Positions 43,410 through 51,748 of a DNA stretch of 64,000 nt are shown here, one piece after another (positions within the stretch are counted from its first letter, which is position 1; every line of letters begins with the position of its first letter). The DNA lies in contig NZ_CP107964.1 of NCBI RefSeq assembly GCF_041434935.1, positions 7,857,001 through 7,921,000 on the forward strand. The letters run 5' to 3'. The notes beneath the pieces were generated by a model, which worked only from the letters and a program-made list of their open reading frames with translations, did no database searches and was not told the DNA's origin. The DNA comes from Kitasatospora sp. NBC_00374 (GTDB taxonomy: Bacteria > Actinomycetota > Actinomycetes > Streptomycetales > Streptomycetaceae). Both the position numbers and the translations under genes were made by a program.

Positions 43410-46400
43410 CTACCGGTACGGGCGGACGGTGGGCCGGGCGGGTTCGAGGAGCCACCGGTGCAGCGCCTCGGCCGTCGACTCGGCGTTCTCGTTCATCAGG
43501 GACCAGTGGTCCCCGGGGACCAGGACGGTCCGGTGGCCGTGGTGCCAGACGTTCTCCCAGTCCCGGTCCGTCAGCCAGTCGTCCTCCCAGTCGGGGACGG
43601 GGTCGGTGGCGCGGACCATCAGCATGGGAGTCCGCAGCGGCGTCGGCTTCCAGCCCTCGAATAGCCGCAGATGGTGTGCCATCGCGGTGAGCTGGTCGTC
43701 CGTCATCAGGGCGAACGCCTGGTCGTCCAGCGCCATCGTCCGGAACAGCGGACGGATCCGGGCCCAGGCGCCCTCCACCAGCGGCAGCGAGTCCAGCAGC
43801 ACCACCCCGGCCGGCGGCGCGCCCAGTGCCTCCAGCCGGTCGGTCACCGCGTGCGCGAAGCAGCCGCCCGACGAGTAGCCGGCCAGCGCGTACGGCCGGC
43901 CCGCGAAGTCGCGCCGGACGGCCCGCGCGTGCAGATCGACCGTCAGGTCCCAGCTCTCCGGCAGTGCCTGGCCGTCGCCGAACCCCGGATGGGTGTACGC
44001 GTACACGCTGCGCCGGCCGGCCAGCTGGGCGGCCAGCCGCGCGTAGTTGTGCGGGCCCGAGGGCGCGATGATCGGCGGCAGGCAGACCAGGCCCGGCAGG
44101 TCGGGTTCGCCCTCCGCCAGCCGCACGGGTGCCGGGCGGTGGGCCGGCTCCTCACCGCTGCGGAAGACCGGGCGGATCCTGGCGGCCGCGCTCAGCAGCT
44201 CCAGGCCGTCGAGGTAGCGGTTGTCCGCGCAGGCCTTGCGGTAGAGCCGGCGGATGCTGCCCGACCAGCTCGACCCCGGCCGGTCGTGGCCCGCCTGGGC
44301 GGGCACGGAGGCGGTGTCCGTGGGCCGGGCCGTCCGGGCCGCTGCCGCGGCCAGCTCGCCGGCCAGGTGGTGGGCCAGCGCCCGGGCGGTCGGGTGCTCG
44401 AACACCATCGGCGTGGGCAGCCGCAGCCCGGTCGCCGCGGCCAGTTCCTGGCAGAGCCGGACGGCGGCGAGCGAGTCGAACCCCTGGTCGAGCAGGCTGC
44501 GGGCCGGATCGATCTCGTCCGGCGAGCCGTGCCCGAGCAGGGCCGCGGCGCGGGAGCGGACGAGATCGAGCAGCGCACCGGGCCGTTCGGCGTCGGACAG
44601 CGCGGCGAAGCCGTCGGCGGGCGCCGGAGCCGGTTCCGCCTCCGGTCCGGGAACCGGTCCGGAGGCCGGACCGGCCGCGGACCGTCCGGGGAGCGCGTCG
44701 AAGAGCCGGCTCGGCCGGGCGGCGGTGAAGGTCGCCCCGAAACGCTCCCAGTCCACCTCGGCCACGGTCACGGTGGTCTCGCCCTCGGCGACCGCCTGCC
44801 ACAGCGCCTCGACCGCCGGCTCCGGGGCCATCGGCACCAGCCCGCGGCGGCGCAACTGGTCCGCCACCGCGGGGTCGGCGGCCATCCCGTTCTCGGCCCA
44901 CGGGCCCCACGCGACCGAGGTGGCGGGCAGCCCGCGGGCCCGCCGGTGCTCGGCCAGCGCGTCGAGGAACGCGTTGGCGGCGCTGTAGGCGCCCTGGCCG
45001 CCACTGCCCCAGGTGCCGGCGATGGAGGCGAAGGTGACGAAGGCGTCGAGCCGATGCCCGGCGAGCAGCGCGTCCAGGTGGACGGCGCCGGCCGCCTTGG
45101 CGCGGACCACCTCGGCGAACTCGGCCGGCTCGGTCTCGGTGAGCGGGACGAACCGGCCGCTCACCCCGGCGGCGTGGACCACCGCCGTCAGCTCGCCGGC
45201 CAGCGGCGCCAGCAGCGCGGCCAGCGCGTCCCGGTCGGCCACGTCGCACGCGACCACCGTCACCTGCGCGCCCAGCGCGGCCAGTTCGGCCGTCAGCCGG
45301 GCGGCGCCCGGCGCGTCCGGGCCCTGCCGGCTGGTCAGCACCAGCCGGGCCGCGCCGTGCCCGGCCAGCCAGCGCGCCGCCCGGGCGCCCAGCGCACCGG
45401 TGCCCCCGGTGACGAGTACCGTCCCGCGCGGCTGCCAGGGCCGGGCCGGCGGGCGCGGCGGGCCCGCCGGGAGCAGCCGCCTGACCCACCGTCCGTCCGC
45501 CCGGACGGCGATCTGGTCCTCGCCGTCCACCCCGGCCAGCGCCGCGCACAGCCCTTCCGCCTCGCGTGGGCCGGCCGAGGGCGGCAGATCGACCAGGCCG
45601 CCCCACTGCCCGGCCCGCTCCAGGCCGACGGTCCGCCCGAGCCCCCAGTGCATGGCCTGCCCGGGATCGGTCACCGGGTCGCCCGCACCGACCGACACGG
45701 CGCCGCTGGTCACACACCACAGCGGGCTGCGCCAGCCGAGGTCGGCGAGCGCCTGCGCGAGGGCGACCGCACCGGCCAGCCCCGCGGACAGCACCGGCTG
45801 CCCGGCGTCGGGCGACCCGTCCAGCGCCAGCAGCGACAGCACCCCGCTGAAGGCCGGCCCGCCCGCCTGCGTCCGGGCCAGCCGCCCGGCCAGCCGCTCG
45901 CGGTCCCGCGCCGAGCCGCCGAGCGGCAGCAGCACTGGCGTCGCGCCGGCCGAGGCCAGCGCACCGGCCAGCAGGTCGGCCGTGGCGCGGGCGCCGCCGT
46001 CCGGCACCACCAGCAGCCAGCGCCCGCCCGGCGCGCCGGGCCGGGCCTCGGCGCGCTGCCAGCCCACCCGGTACCGGCCGGGCGAGCCGCCCCGGGCGGC
46101 CCGCCCGGAGGCCAGCCGGGGTGCGTCGAGCCAGTAGCGGCGGCGCTGGAAGGCGTACGTCGGCAGGTCCGCCGGCGCGGCCCGGCCGAACCGGTCGGCG
46201 AAGTCGACGGCGACGCCGGTGGCGTGCAGCTGCGCCACCGCCTCGGCCAGGGCGGGGCTCTCCGCCCGGTCGCCGCGCTGCGCCGCCAGCAGGACGGGCG
46301 CCGGGTCGGCGGCGTGGTCCAGGCACTCGTGGCCGAGCGCGGTGAGGACCGGGTCGGGCCCCAGCTCCAGGAAGTGGGTGGCGCCCTCCTGCTGGAGGGT

Positions 46401-49127
46401 GCGCATGCCGTCGAGGAACCGGACGGTGCCGCGCACCTGGTCGGCCCAGTAGCCGGGGTCGGCGAGCTCGTGGTCGCCGGCGGGGCGGCCGGTGAGGTCG
46501 GAGACGAGCGGGATGCGGGCCGGCTGCGCGGTGACACCGGCCACCACCTGCCGGAAGGCGTCCAGCATCCCGTCCAGGTGGGGGGAGTGGAAGGCGTGGC
46601 CGACGTTCAGCGACTTGGTGCGGCGCCCGCGCTCCGCCCAGCGCCTGGCGACCGCCAGGGTGGCCTCGCGGTCGCCGGAGAGCACGGTGGCGCGGGGGCC
46701 GTTGACGGCCGCCACGGCGACCAGGTGCTCCAGCCCGGCCAGCGACTCGCGGACCTCGGCCTCGGCGGCCCGGACCGCGACCATCACCCCGTCGGCGCGG
46801 CACTCCCGCATCAGCCGGCCCCGGGCGGCGACCACCGTGCAGGCGTCCTCCAGGGTCCAGACCCCGGCGACGTGCGCGGCCGCGAGCCCGCCGACCGAGT
46901 GGCCGAGCAGCAGGTCGGGGACGACACCCCAGGCCTCCAACTGCCGGAACAGCGCCACCTCCAGGGCGAACAGCGCGGCCTGGGCCCAGTCGGTGCGGGC
47001 CGGCAGCGCGGCCTCGGCGGTGCCGGGGACGGCCCGCAGCACCTCGCGCACCGGGCGGTCGAAGCGAGGGCCCGCGGCCCGGTCGAGTGCGTCGCAGACC
47101 GCGTCGAACGCGGCCGCGAACGGCCGGTGCGCGGCGTACAGTTCGCGGCCCATCGCGACCCGGTGGCTGCCCTGCCCGGTGAACAGGAAGGCGAGCCGCC
47201 CGGCTCCGGTGGCGACACCCGTGAACAGGCCGGGCCGCGCCCGCCCCTCGGCCAGGGCGGCCAGCCGGTCGAGGAGGTCCTCCCGTCCGGTGCCGACCAG
47301 GACGGCCCGGTGGTCGAAACGGCTGCGCCGGGCCAGTGTGTACCCGGTGTCGGCCGGCCCCGTGTCCGGATGCTCGACCAGGTACGCGTGCAGCCGGGCG
47401 GCCTGGCCGCGCAGCGCCGCCTCGTCCCGGCCGGAGAGCACCCACGGCAGCGGGGCCCCGGCCGGCGCCGGCCGGCGGACGGTCTGTGCGGGCAACTGCA
47501 CCGGCTGCGGCGCCTGTTCGAGGATGACGTGCGCGTTCGTGCCGCTCACCCCGAAGGCCGAGACCGCCGCCCGCCGGGGCCGCCCGGTCCGGGGCCACTC
47601 GCGGGCCCGGGTCAGCACCTCGACCGCCCCGGCCGTCCAGTCCACCCGGCGGGACGTTTCCTCCGCGTGCAGCGTGCGCGGCAGCAGCCCGTGCTGCATC
47701 GCCAGCACCATCTTGATGACGCCGCCGATCCCCGCCGCGGCCTTGCTGTGCCCCAGGTTGGACTTCATCGACCCGAGCAGCAGCGGCAGCCCCGCCGCCC
47801 GGCCCTGCCCGTACGTGGCGATCAGCGCCTGGGCCTCGATCGGGTCGCCGAGCGCGGTGCCGGTGCCGTGCGCCTCGACCGCGTCCACCTCGTGCGGGGC
47901 GAGCCGGGCGTTGGCCAGGGTCTGCCGGATCATCCGCTGCTGGGCGGGCCCGTTGGGGGCGGTCAGGCCGTTGCTGGCACCGTCCTGGTTGACCGACGTC
48001 CCGCGGACCAGTGCCAGCACCCGGTGCCCGTGACGGCGGGCGTCCGACAGCCGCTCCAGCACCACCACCCCGACCCCCTCGGCCCAGCCGGTGCCGTCGG
48101 CGGCGTCGGAGAAGGACCGGCAGCGCCCGCTCGGGGACAGTCCCCGCTTGCGGCTGAACTCCAGGAACACCCCCGGCGTCGCCATCACCTGTGCCCCGCC
48201 CGCCAGCGCCAGTGAGCACTCGCCCGCCCGCAGCGACTGAGCGGCCAGGTGCAGCGCCACCAGCGAGGAGGAGCAGGCGGTGTCGACGGTCAGCGCCGGG
48301 CCCTCCAGGCCGAGCGTGTACGAGATCCGGCCGGACGCGGCACTGGTCAGGCTCCCCATCAGCAGGTGGCCCTCGTACTCCTCGGGCGCCTCGTACCAGC
48401 TCGGGCCGTAGTCCTGGTAGGCGATGCCCACGAACACCCCGGACCGGCTGCCCTTGAGCGCCAGCGGGTCGATACCGGCCCGCTCGACCGCCTCCCAGGA
48501 CGCCTCCAGCAGCATCCGCTGCTGCGGGTCCATCGCGGTCGCCTCGCGCGGCCCGATGCCGAAGAACCCGGCGTCGAACTCGTCGGCGTCGTGGACGAAC
48601 CCGCCCTCCCGGGCGTACGTCGTCCCGTGGTGCGCGGGGTCCGGGTGGTACAGCCCGTCGAGATCCCAGCCGCGGTTGCGCGGGAACCCGCCGACCGCGT
48701 CCCGGCCCTCGGTCAGCAGCCGCCACAGGTCCTCCGGGGAGCCGACCCCGCCGGGATAGCGGCAGGCCATCCCGACGATCACCACCGGGTCGTCCTGCGG
48801 CCCGTCGCCCTCGGCGGCCACCGGCGCGATCTCGGCCCGCTCCCCGAGCAGCTGGTCGCGCAGCCGGTGGACCACGTCCTGCGGGGTCGGACAGTCGAAC
48901 AGCAGCGTGGCGGGGAGCGGCAGCGCGGTCAGCCTGCCCAGGCGCAGCCGGAGGTCCTCGGCGAGATGGCGGTACACGCCGAGCCTGCGCCACGGCTCCG
49001 TCCCCGGGATCCGCCGGTGCCGGTCCCGCCCGAGTACGGCGTTGACCTCGCCGGCCACCAGCTCCGCCAGGTACGCCTCGCGGTCGCCACCCGCCAGTTC
49101 GAGCAGCTTGTCGCGCACAACGCCCAT
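43410..49127 (-). CDS. Type I polyketide synthase: degenerate ACP - KS - AT - KR - ACP - TE
   Basis: A 1905-residue synthase. KS (about 112-535; Cys285 in DTACSSS, EAHGTGT, SNLGHSKAA), AT (about 640-930; Ser744 in GHSVGG; HAFH motif, which predicts malonyl-CoA), KR (about 1265-1440; GGTGALG, Tyr1381; Trp in GTWGSGG and no LDD motif, so A-type, probably A1), ACP (about 1520-1600; Ser1552 in GFDSL), TE (about 1680-1890; Ser1752 in GYSSG, His in GDHWS). Before the KS, residues about 20-95 look like an ACP ending LPATLLFDCPTP but with GVYRHL where GFDSL should be, so the attachment Ser is lost. No dehydratase, enoylreductase or loading AT is present. One malonate extension with ketoreduction and release is expected per turn, or iterative use. 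Confidence 0.93.
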   Translation of the reverse strand: MGVVRDKLLELAGGDREAYLAELVAGEVNAVLGRDRHRRIPGTEPWRRLGVYRHLAEDLRLRLGRLTALPLPATLLFDCPTPQDVVHRLRDQLLGERAEIAPVAAEGDGPQDDPVVIVGMACRYPGGVGSPEDLWRLLTEGRDAVGGFPRNRGWDLDGLYHPDPAHHGTTYAREGGFVHDADEFDAGFFGIGPREATAMDPQQRMLLEASWEAVERAGIDPLALKGSRSGVFVGIAYQDYGPSWYEAPEEYEGHLLMGSLTSAASGRISYTLGLEGPALTVDTACSSSLVALHLAAQSLRAGECSLALAGGAQVMATPGVFLEFSRKRGLSPSGRCRSFSDAADGTGWAEGVGVVVLERLSDARRHGHRVLALVRGTSVNQDGASNGLTAPNGPAQQRMIRQTLANARLAPHEVDAVEAHGTGTALGDPIEAQALIATYGQGRAAGLPLLLGSMKSNLGHSKAAAGIGGVIKMVLAMQHGLLPRTLHAEETSRRVDWTAGAVEVLTRAREWPRTGRPRRAAVSAFGVSGTNAHVILEQAPQPVQLPAQTVRRPAPAGAPLPWVLSGRDEAALRGQAARLHAYLVEHPDTGPADTGYTLARRSRFDHRAVLVGTGREDLLDRLAALAEGRARPGLFTGVATGAGRLAFLFTGQGSHRVAMGRELYAAHRPFAAAFDAVCDALDRAAGPRFDRPVREVLRAVPGTAEAALPARTDWAQAALFALEVALFRQLEAWGVVPDLLLGHSVGGLAAAHVAGVWTLEDACTVVAARGRLMRECRADGVMVAVRAAEAEVRESLAGLEHLVAVAAVNGPRATVLSGDREATLAVARRWAERGRRTKSLNVGHAFHSPHLDGMLDAFRQVVAGVTAQPARIPLVSDLTGRPAGDHELADPGYWADQVRGTVRFLDGMRTLQQEGATHFLELGPDPVLTALGHECLDHAADPAPVLLAAQRGDRAESPALAEAVAQLHATGVAVDFADRFGRAAPADLPTYAFQRRRYWLDAPRLASGRAARGGSPGRYRVGWQRAEARPGAPGGRWLLVVPDGGARATADLLAGALASAGATPVLLPLGGSARDRERLAGRLARTQAGGPAFSGVLSLLALDGSPDAGQPVLSAGLAGAVALAQALADLGWRSPLWCVTSGAVSVGAGDPVTDPGQAMHWGLGRTVGLERAGQWGGLVDLPPSAGPREAEGLCAALAGVDGEDQIAVRADGRWVRRLLPAGPPRPPARPWQPRGTVLVTGGTGALGARAARWLAGHGAARLVLTSRQGPDAPGAARLTAELAALGAQVTVVACDVADRDALAALLAPLAGELTAVVHAAGVSGRFVPLTETEPAEFAEVVRAKAAGAVHLDALLAGHRLDAFVTFASIAGTWGSGGQGAYSAANAFLDALAEHRRARGLPATSVAWGPWAENGMAADPAVADQLRRRGLVPMAPEPAVEALWQAVAEGETTVTVAEVDWERFGATFTAARPSRLFDALPGRSAAGPASGPVPGPEAEPAPAPADGFAALSDAERPGALLDLVRSRAAALLGHGSPDEIDPARSLLDQGFDSLAAVRLCQELAAATGLRLPTPMVFEHPTARALAHHLAGELAAAAARTARPTDTASVPAQAGHDRPGSSWSGSIRRLYRKACADNRYLDGLELLSAAARIRPVFRSGEEPAHRPAPVRLAEGEPDLPGLVCLPPIIAPSGPHNYARLAAQLAGRRSVYAYTHPGFGDGQALPESWDLTVDLHARAVRRDFAGRPYALAGYSSGGCFAHAVTDRLEALGAPPAGVVLLDSLPLVEGAWARIRPLFRTMALDDQAFALMTDDQLTAMAHHLRLFEGWKPTPLRTPMLMVRATDPVPDWEDDWLTDRDWENVWHHGHRTVLVPGDHWSLMNENAESTAEALHRWLLEPARPTVRPYR

Positions 49128-49306
49128 CTCTCGCCCTCCATGGTTCATCCGATCCGGCACTCGGGCGGGCGCCCGCAGACGCCCGCGGTGGGATCTCCGT
49201 CGACGAGACGTGGACGCTGTCCATTCATCAGTTCAACGACGCCGCGCTTCTTGAGGCACGTGCGGGAACGGTTTTCGGCCGCTTCCGGGCCGGGTGACCC
49301 CGCCGC

Positions 49307-49333
49307 TGTCACATCGCGGGGCTCCCGAACGTC
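49307..49333 (+). promoter_or_regulatory. ECF41-type promoter TGTCACA-N16-CGTC
   Basis: TGTCACA (49307-49313) and CGTC (49330-49333) are separated by exactly 16 bp, the published consensus for ECF41 sigma factors. It lies 37 bp before the sigma factor gene, so the gene is probably autoregulated. Confidence 0.8.
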
Positions 49334-49369
49334 TCAGTGGTGACGGAACACGACGAGGGGAACAGGGCA

Positions 49370-50251
49370 ATGGACGAGCACGACTGGCTGGCCGAGCGGT
49401 TCGAGGCGAACCGGGGCCACCTGCGCGCGGTGGCCTACCGGATGCTCGGCTCGCTGAGCGAGGCGGACGACGCCGTGCAGGAGGCGTGGTTGCGGCTCAG
49501 CCGGTCCGACAGCGACGGCATCGAGAACCTCGCCGGCTGGCTGACCAGGGTGGTGTCCCGGGTCTGCCTGGACGTGCTGCGCTCGCGCACCGCACGGCGC
49601 GAGGACCTCCAGGGCGTCCACGTCCCCGAGCCGATCGTGAGCGGAGTGGACGGGGTCGACCCCGAACACGAGGCACTGCTGGCCGACTCGATCGGCCTGG
49701 CCCTCCTGGTGGTGCTGGAGTCGCTCGCCCCCGCCGAGCGCCTCGCCTTCGTCCTGCACGACATGTTCGCCGTGCCGTTCGAGGAGATCGCCCCCATCGT
49801 GGACCGGACGCCGGCCGCGACCCGCCAGCTCGCCAGCCGGGCCCGCCGCCGGGTGCAGGGCGCCGAGCGGGTGCCCGACGACCTCGGCCGCCAGCGGGCG
49901 GTGGTCGACGCCTTCCTCGCGGCCTCGCGCGGCGGCGACTTCGACGCGCTGGTCGCCCTGCTCGACCCGGACGTCGTGCTGCGCGCCGACCGCGGCGCCC
50001 TGGCCGTCGGCGGGTCCAAGGTGGTGCGCGGCGCCCGGGCCGTCGCCGGGCAGGCGGCCGCGTTCTCCCGGTACGCGCGGTTCTCCCGGCTCGCCCTGGT
50101 CAACGGCGCGGCCGGGCTGGTCACGGCGCCGGACGGCAAGCCGCTCTCGGTGATGGGCTTCACGGTCGTGCGCGGCCTGATCGTCGAGATCGACATCCTC
50201 GCCGACCCCGAGCGCCTCGCCCGGCTCGACCTCACCACACTGGCGGGCTGA
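49370..50251 (+). CDS. ECF41-family RNA polymerase sigma factor with SnoaL-like C-terminus
   Basis: A 293-residue sigma factor. Region 2 (about 8-70) contains LRAVAYRMLGSLSEADDAVQE, typical of SigJ/ECF41, and region 4 (about 110-165) contains FEEIAPIVDRTPAATRQLASRARR. The C-terminal 120 residues (about 175-290) form a SnoaL-like domain (VVDAFLAASRGGDFDALVALL) that in ECF41 factors modulates activity in place of a separate anti-sigma. ATG 49370 is preferred over GTG 49337. The promoter before it matches the ECF41 consensus, and the monooxygenase that follows is its likely target, standing in for the usual carboxymuconolactone-decarboxylase-type partner. Confidence 0.93.
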   Translation: MDEHDWLAERFEANRGHLRAVAYRMLGSLSEADDAVQEAWLRLSRSDSDGIENLAGWLTRVVSRVCLDVLRSRTARREDLQGVHVPEPIVSGVDGVDPEHEALLADSIGLALLVVLESLAPAERLAFVLHDMFAVPFEEIAPIVDRTPAATRQLASRARRRVQGAERVPDDLGRQRAVVDAFLAASRGGDFDALVALLDPDVVLRADRGALAVGGSKVVRGARAVAGQAAAFSRYARFSRLALVNGAAGLVTAPDGKPLSVMGFTVVRGLIVEIDILADPERLARLDLTTLAG

Positions 50252-50335
50252 CCTCGGCCGACCTGCCCTGACGGCCACTCAACCCTGCCCGCGGACCGCT
50301 CACGGGGGGTTGCCGCGATCCTCTAGGCTCCTCCC

Positions 50336-51679
50336 ATGGCGTCTTCGGGGAGTGCGAACACGGGCAGGTACGGCACGGCGGTCGTGATCGGCGGCGGCCT
50401 GGCCGGATGCCTCGCGGCGTGGGCGCTGCGCGGCAAGGCCAGGCGCATCGTCGTGGTCGAGCGCGACCGCTACCCGCAGCAGCCGGGCTTCCGGCCGGGC
50501 ACCCCGCAGGGCCACCACGCCCACCTGCTGCTGGAGGGCGGCCGCCGGGCGCTGGAGGACCTGCTCCCCGGCATCGGTGCCGAGCTCGACGCCAGGGAGG
50601 CCCGGCTCGTGGACGTCCCCCGGGGGATGAGCTGGCTCAGCTCCGCCGGCTGGATGCCGCGCTTCCACTCCGGTCTGGCGTTCCTGTCCTGCACCCGCCC
50701 GGTGCTCGACCACACCGTGCTGGAGCGGGTCCGCACCGAGCCCTCGATCGAGTTCCTGGAGGGCACCGCGGTCCTCGGCGTGCTCGGTGACGACGAGGGC
50801 CTGACCGGCGTACGGGTCCGGACCAAGGGCGCCGACGGCGGTACCGAGACCGAGATCCACGCCGAGCTGGTCGTCGACGCCTCCGGCCGGTCCTCCGCCA
50901 TGCCGGACTGGCTGGCCGAGGCGGGCTTCGCCCGGGCTCCCGAGGAACGCGTCGACCCGGGCGTCGCGTACGCCAGCAGGCTCTACCACCGCCCCGCCGA
51001 CGCGGACCCGGACATGCCCGCCGTCTACCTGCAGACCAAGGCCCCCGACCAGCCGCGGTTCGGGGTGCTGCTCCCGGTGGAGGGCGACCGCTGGCTGGTC
51101 ACCGTCGGCGGCATGCGCGGCGCCGAACCCGCCCCCGGGGAGGCCGGGTTCGCCGCCGGGCTGGAACAGCTGCGCGACCCGCTGCTGCGCGACCTGGTCG
51201 CCGGCGCGGAACCGGCCGGCGAGGTCCGGGGGTTCCGGCCCGGCCCGGGTGTGCGTCGGCACTACGAGCGCCGTTCCCCGGACGGCCTGGTGGTCGTCGG
51301 GGACGCCGCCTGCACCTTCAACCCCGTCTACGGGCAGGGCATCTCCACCGCCGTCCTCGGCGCCCGCGCCCTGCGCGACGCCGTCCGGGCGCACGGCATC
51401 GGCCGGGCCGGCGCCCAGGAGGCCCGCCGGGGCATCGCGGCCGCGGCGGCCGACGCCTGGCTGATGTCCAGCAGCGAGGACGTCCGCTTCCCGACCACCA
51501 CCGGCGGCCCGGCCGGCGCAGCCGTCCGGATCCAGCACCGCTACCTCGACCGGGTGATCGCCCGCGCCGCCGTCGACGAGAGCGTCTGCCTGGCCTTCGT
51601 CGCGGTGATGGGCCTGACCCGGCCGCCGACGACGCTGTTCCACCCGAAGGTGCTCTGGCCGGTGCTGCGCGGGGCCTGA
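50336..51679 (+). CDS. FAD-dependent monooxygenase/halogenase-like oxidoreductase
   Basis: A 447-residue flavoprotein. The N-terminus has VVIGGGLAGCLAAWAL (dinucleotide fold) and the C-terminal half has GLVVVGDAACTFNPVYGQGIST, the FAD-binding DG/GD motif of aromatic hydroxylases and flavin halogenases. The halogenase WxWxIP motif was not seen, so hydroxylation or oxidation is more likely. It starts 84 bp after the ECF41 gene on the same strand, which makes it the probable target and tailoring enzyme of the nearby polyketide synthase. Confidence 0.85.
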   Translation: MASSGSANTGRYGTAVVIGGGLAGCLAAWALRGKARRIVVVERDRYPQQPGFRPGTPQGHHAHLLLEGGRRALEDLLPGIGAELDAREARLVDVPRGMSWLSSAGWMPRFHSGLAFLSCTRPVLDHTVLERVRTEPSIEFLEGTAVLGVLGDDEGLTGVRVRTKGADGGTETEIHAELVVDASGRSSAMPDWLAEAGFARAPEERVDPGVAYASRLYHRPADADPDMPAVYLQTKAPDQPRFGVLLPVEGDRWLVTVGGMRGAEPAPGEAGFAAGLEQLRDPLLRDLVAGAEPAGEVRGFRPGPGVRRHYERRSPDGLVVVGDAACTFNPVYGQGISTAVLGARALRDAVRAHGIGRAGAQEARRGIAAAAADAWLMSSSEDVRFPTTTGGPAGAAVRIQHRYLDRVIARAAVDESVCLAFVAVMGLTRPPTTLFHPKVLWPVLRGA

Positions 51680-51705
51680 CCCCCGCTCGCGGCTGACGCC
51701 GTCCT

Positions 51706-51739
51706 GCCGTGCCCGCCGCGGACGAGCGGCGGGCACGGC
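51706..51739. terminator. Strong hairpin between convergent genes
   Basis: GCCGTGCCCGCCG and CGGCGGGCACGGC form a 13-bp perfect stem around an 8-base loop between the monooxygenase and the convergent peptidase genes. Confidence 0.7.
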
Positions 51740-51748
51740 GTCGGCGGG

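Noticed and set aside
43671..48215. A 1514-residue plus-strand protein opposite the polyketide synthase
   Set aside because: Very high third-position GC makes long antisense frames common here; the minus strand has all the polyketide synthase motifs.
44152..49224. A 1690-residue minus-strand frame inside the polyketide synthase
   Set aside because: It is an Arg/Gly-rich shadow frame without domain motifs.
50336..51679. Tryptophan halogenase
   Set aside because: The FAD motifs fit, but the halogenase WxWxIP motif was not found.
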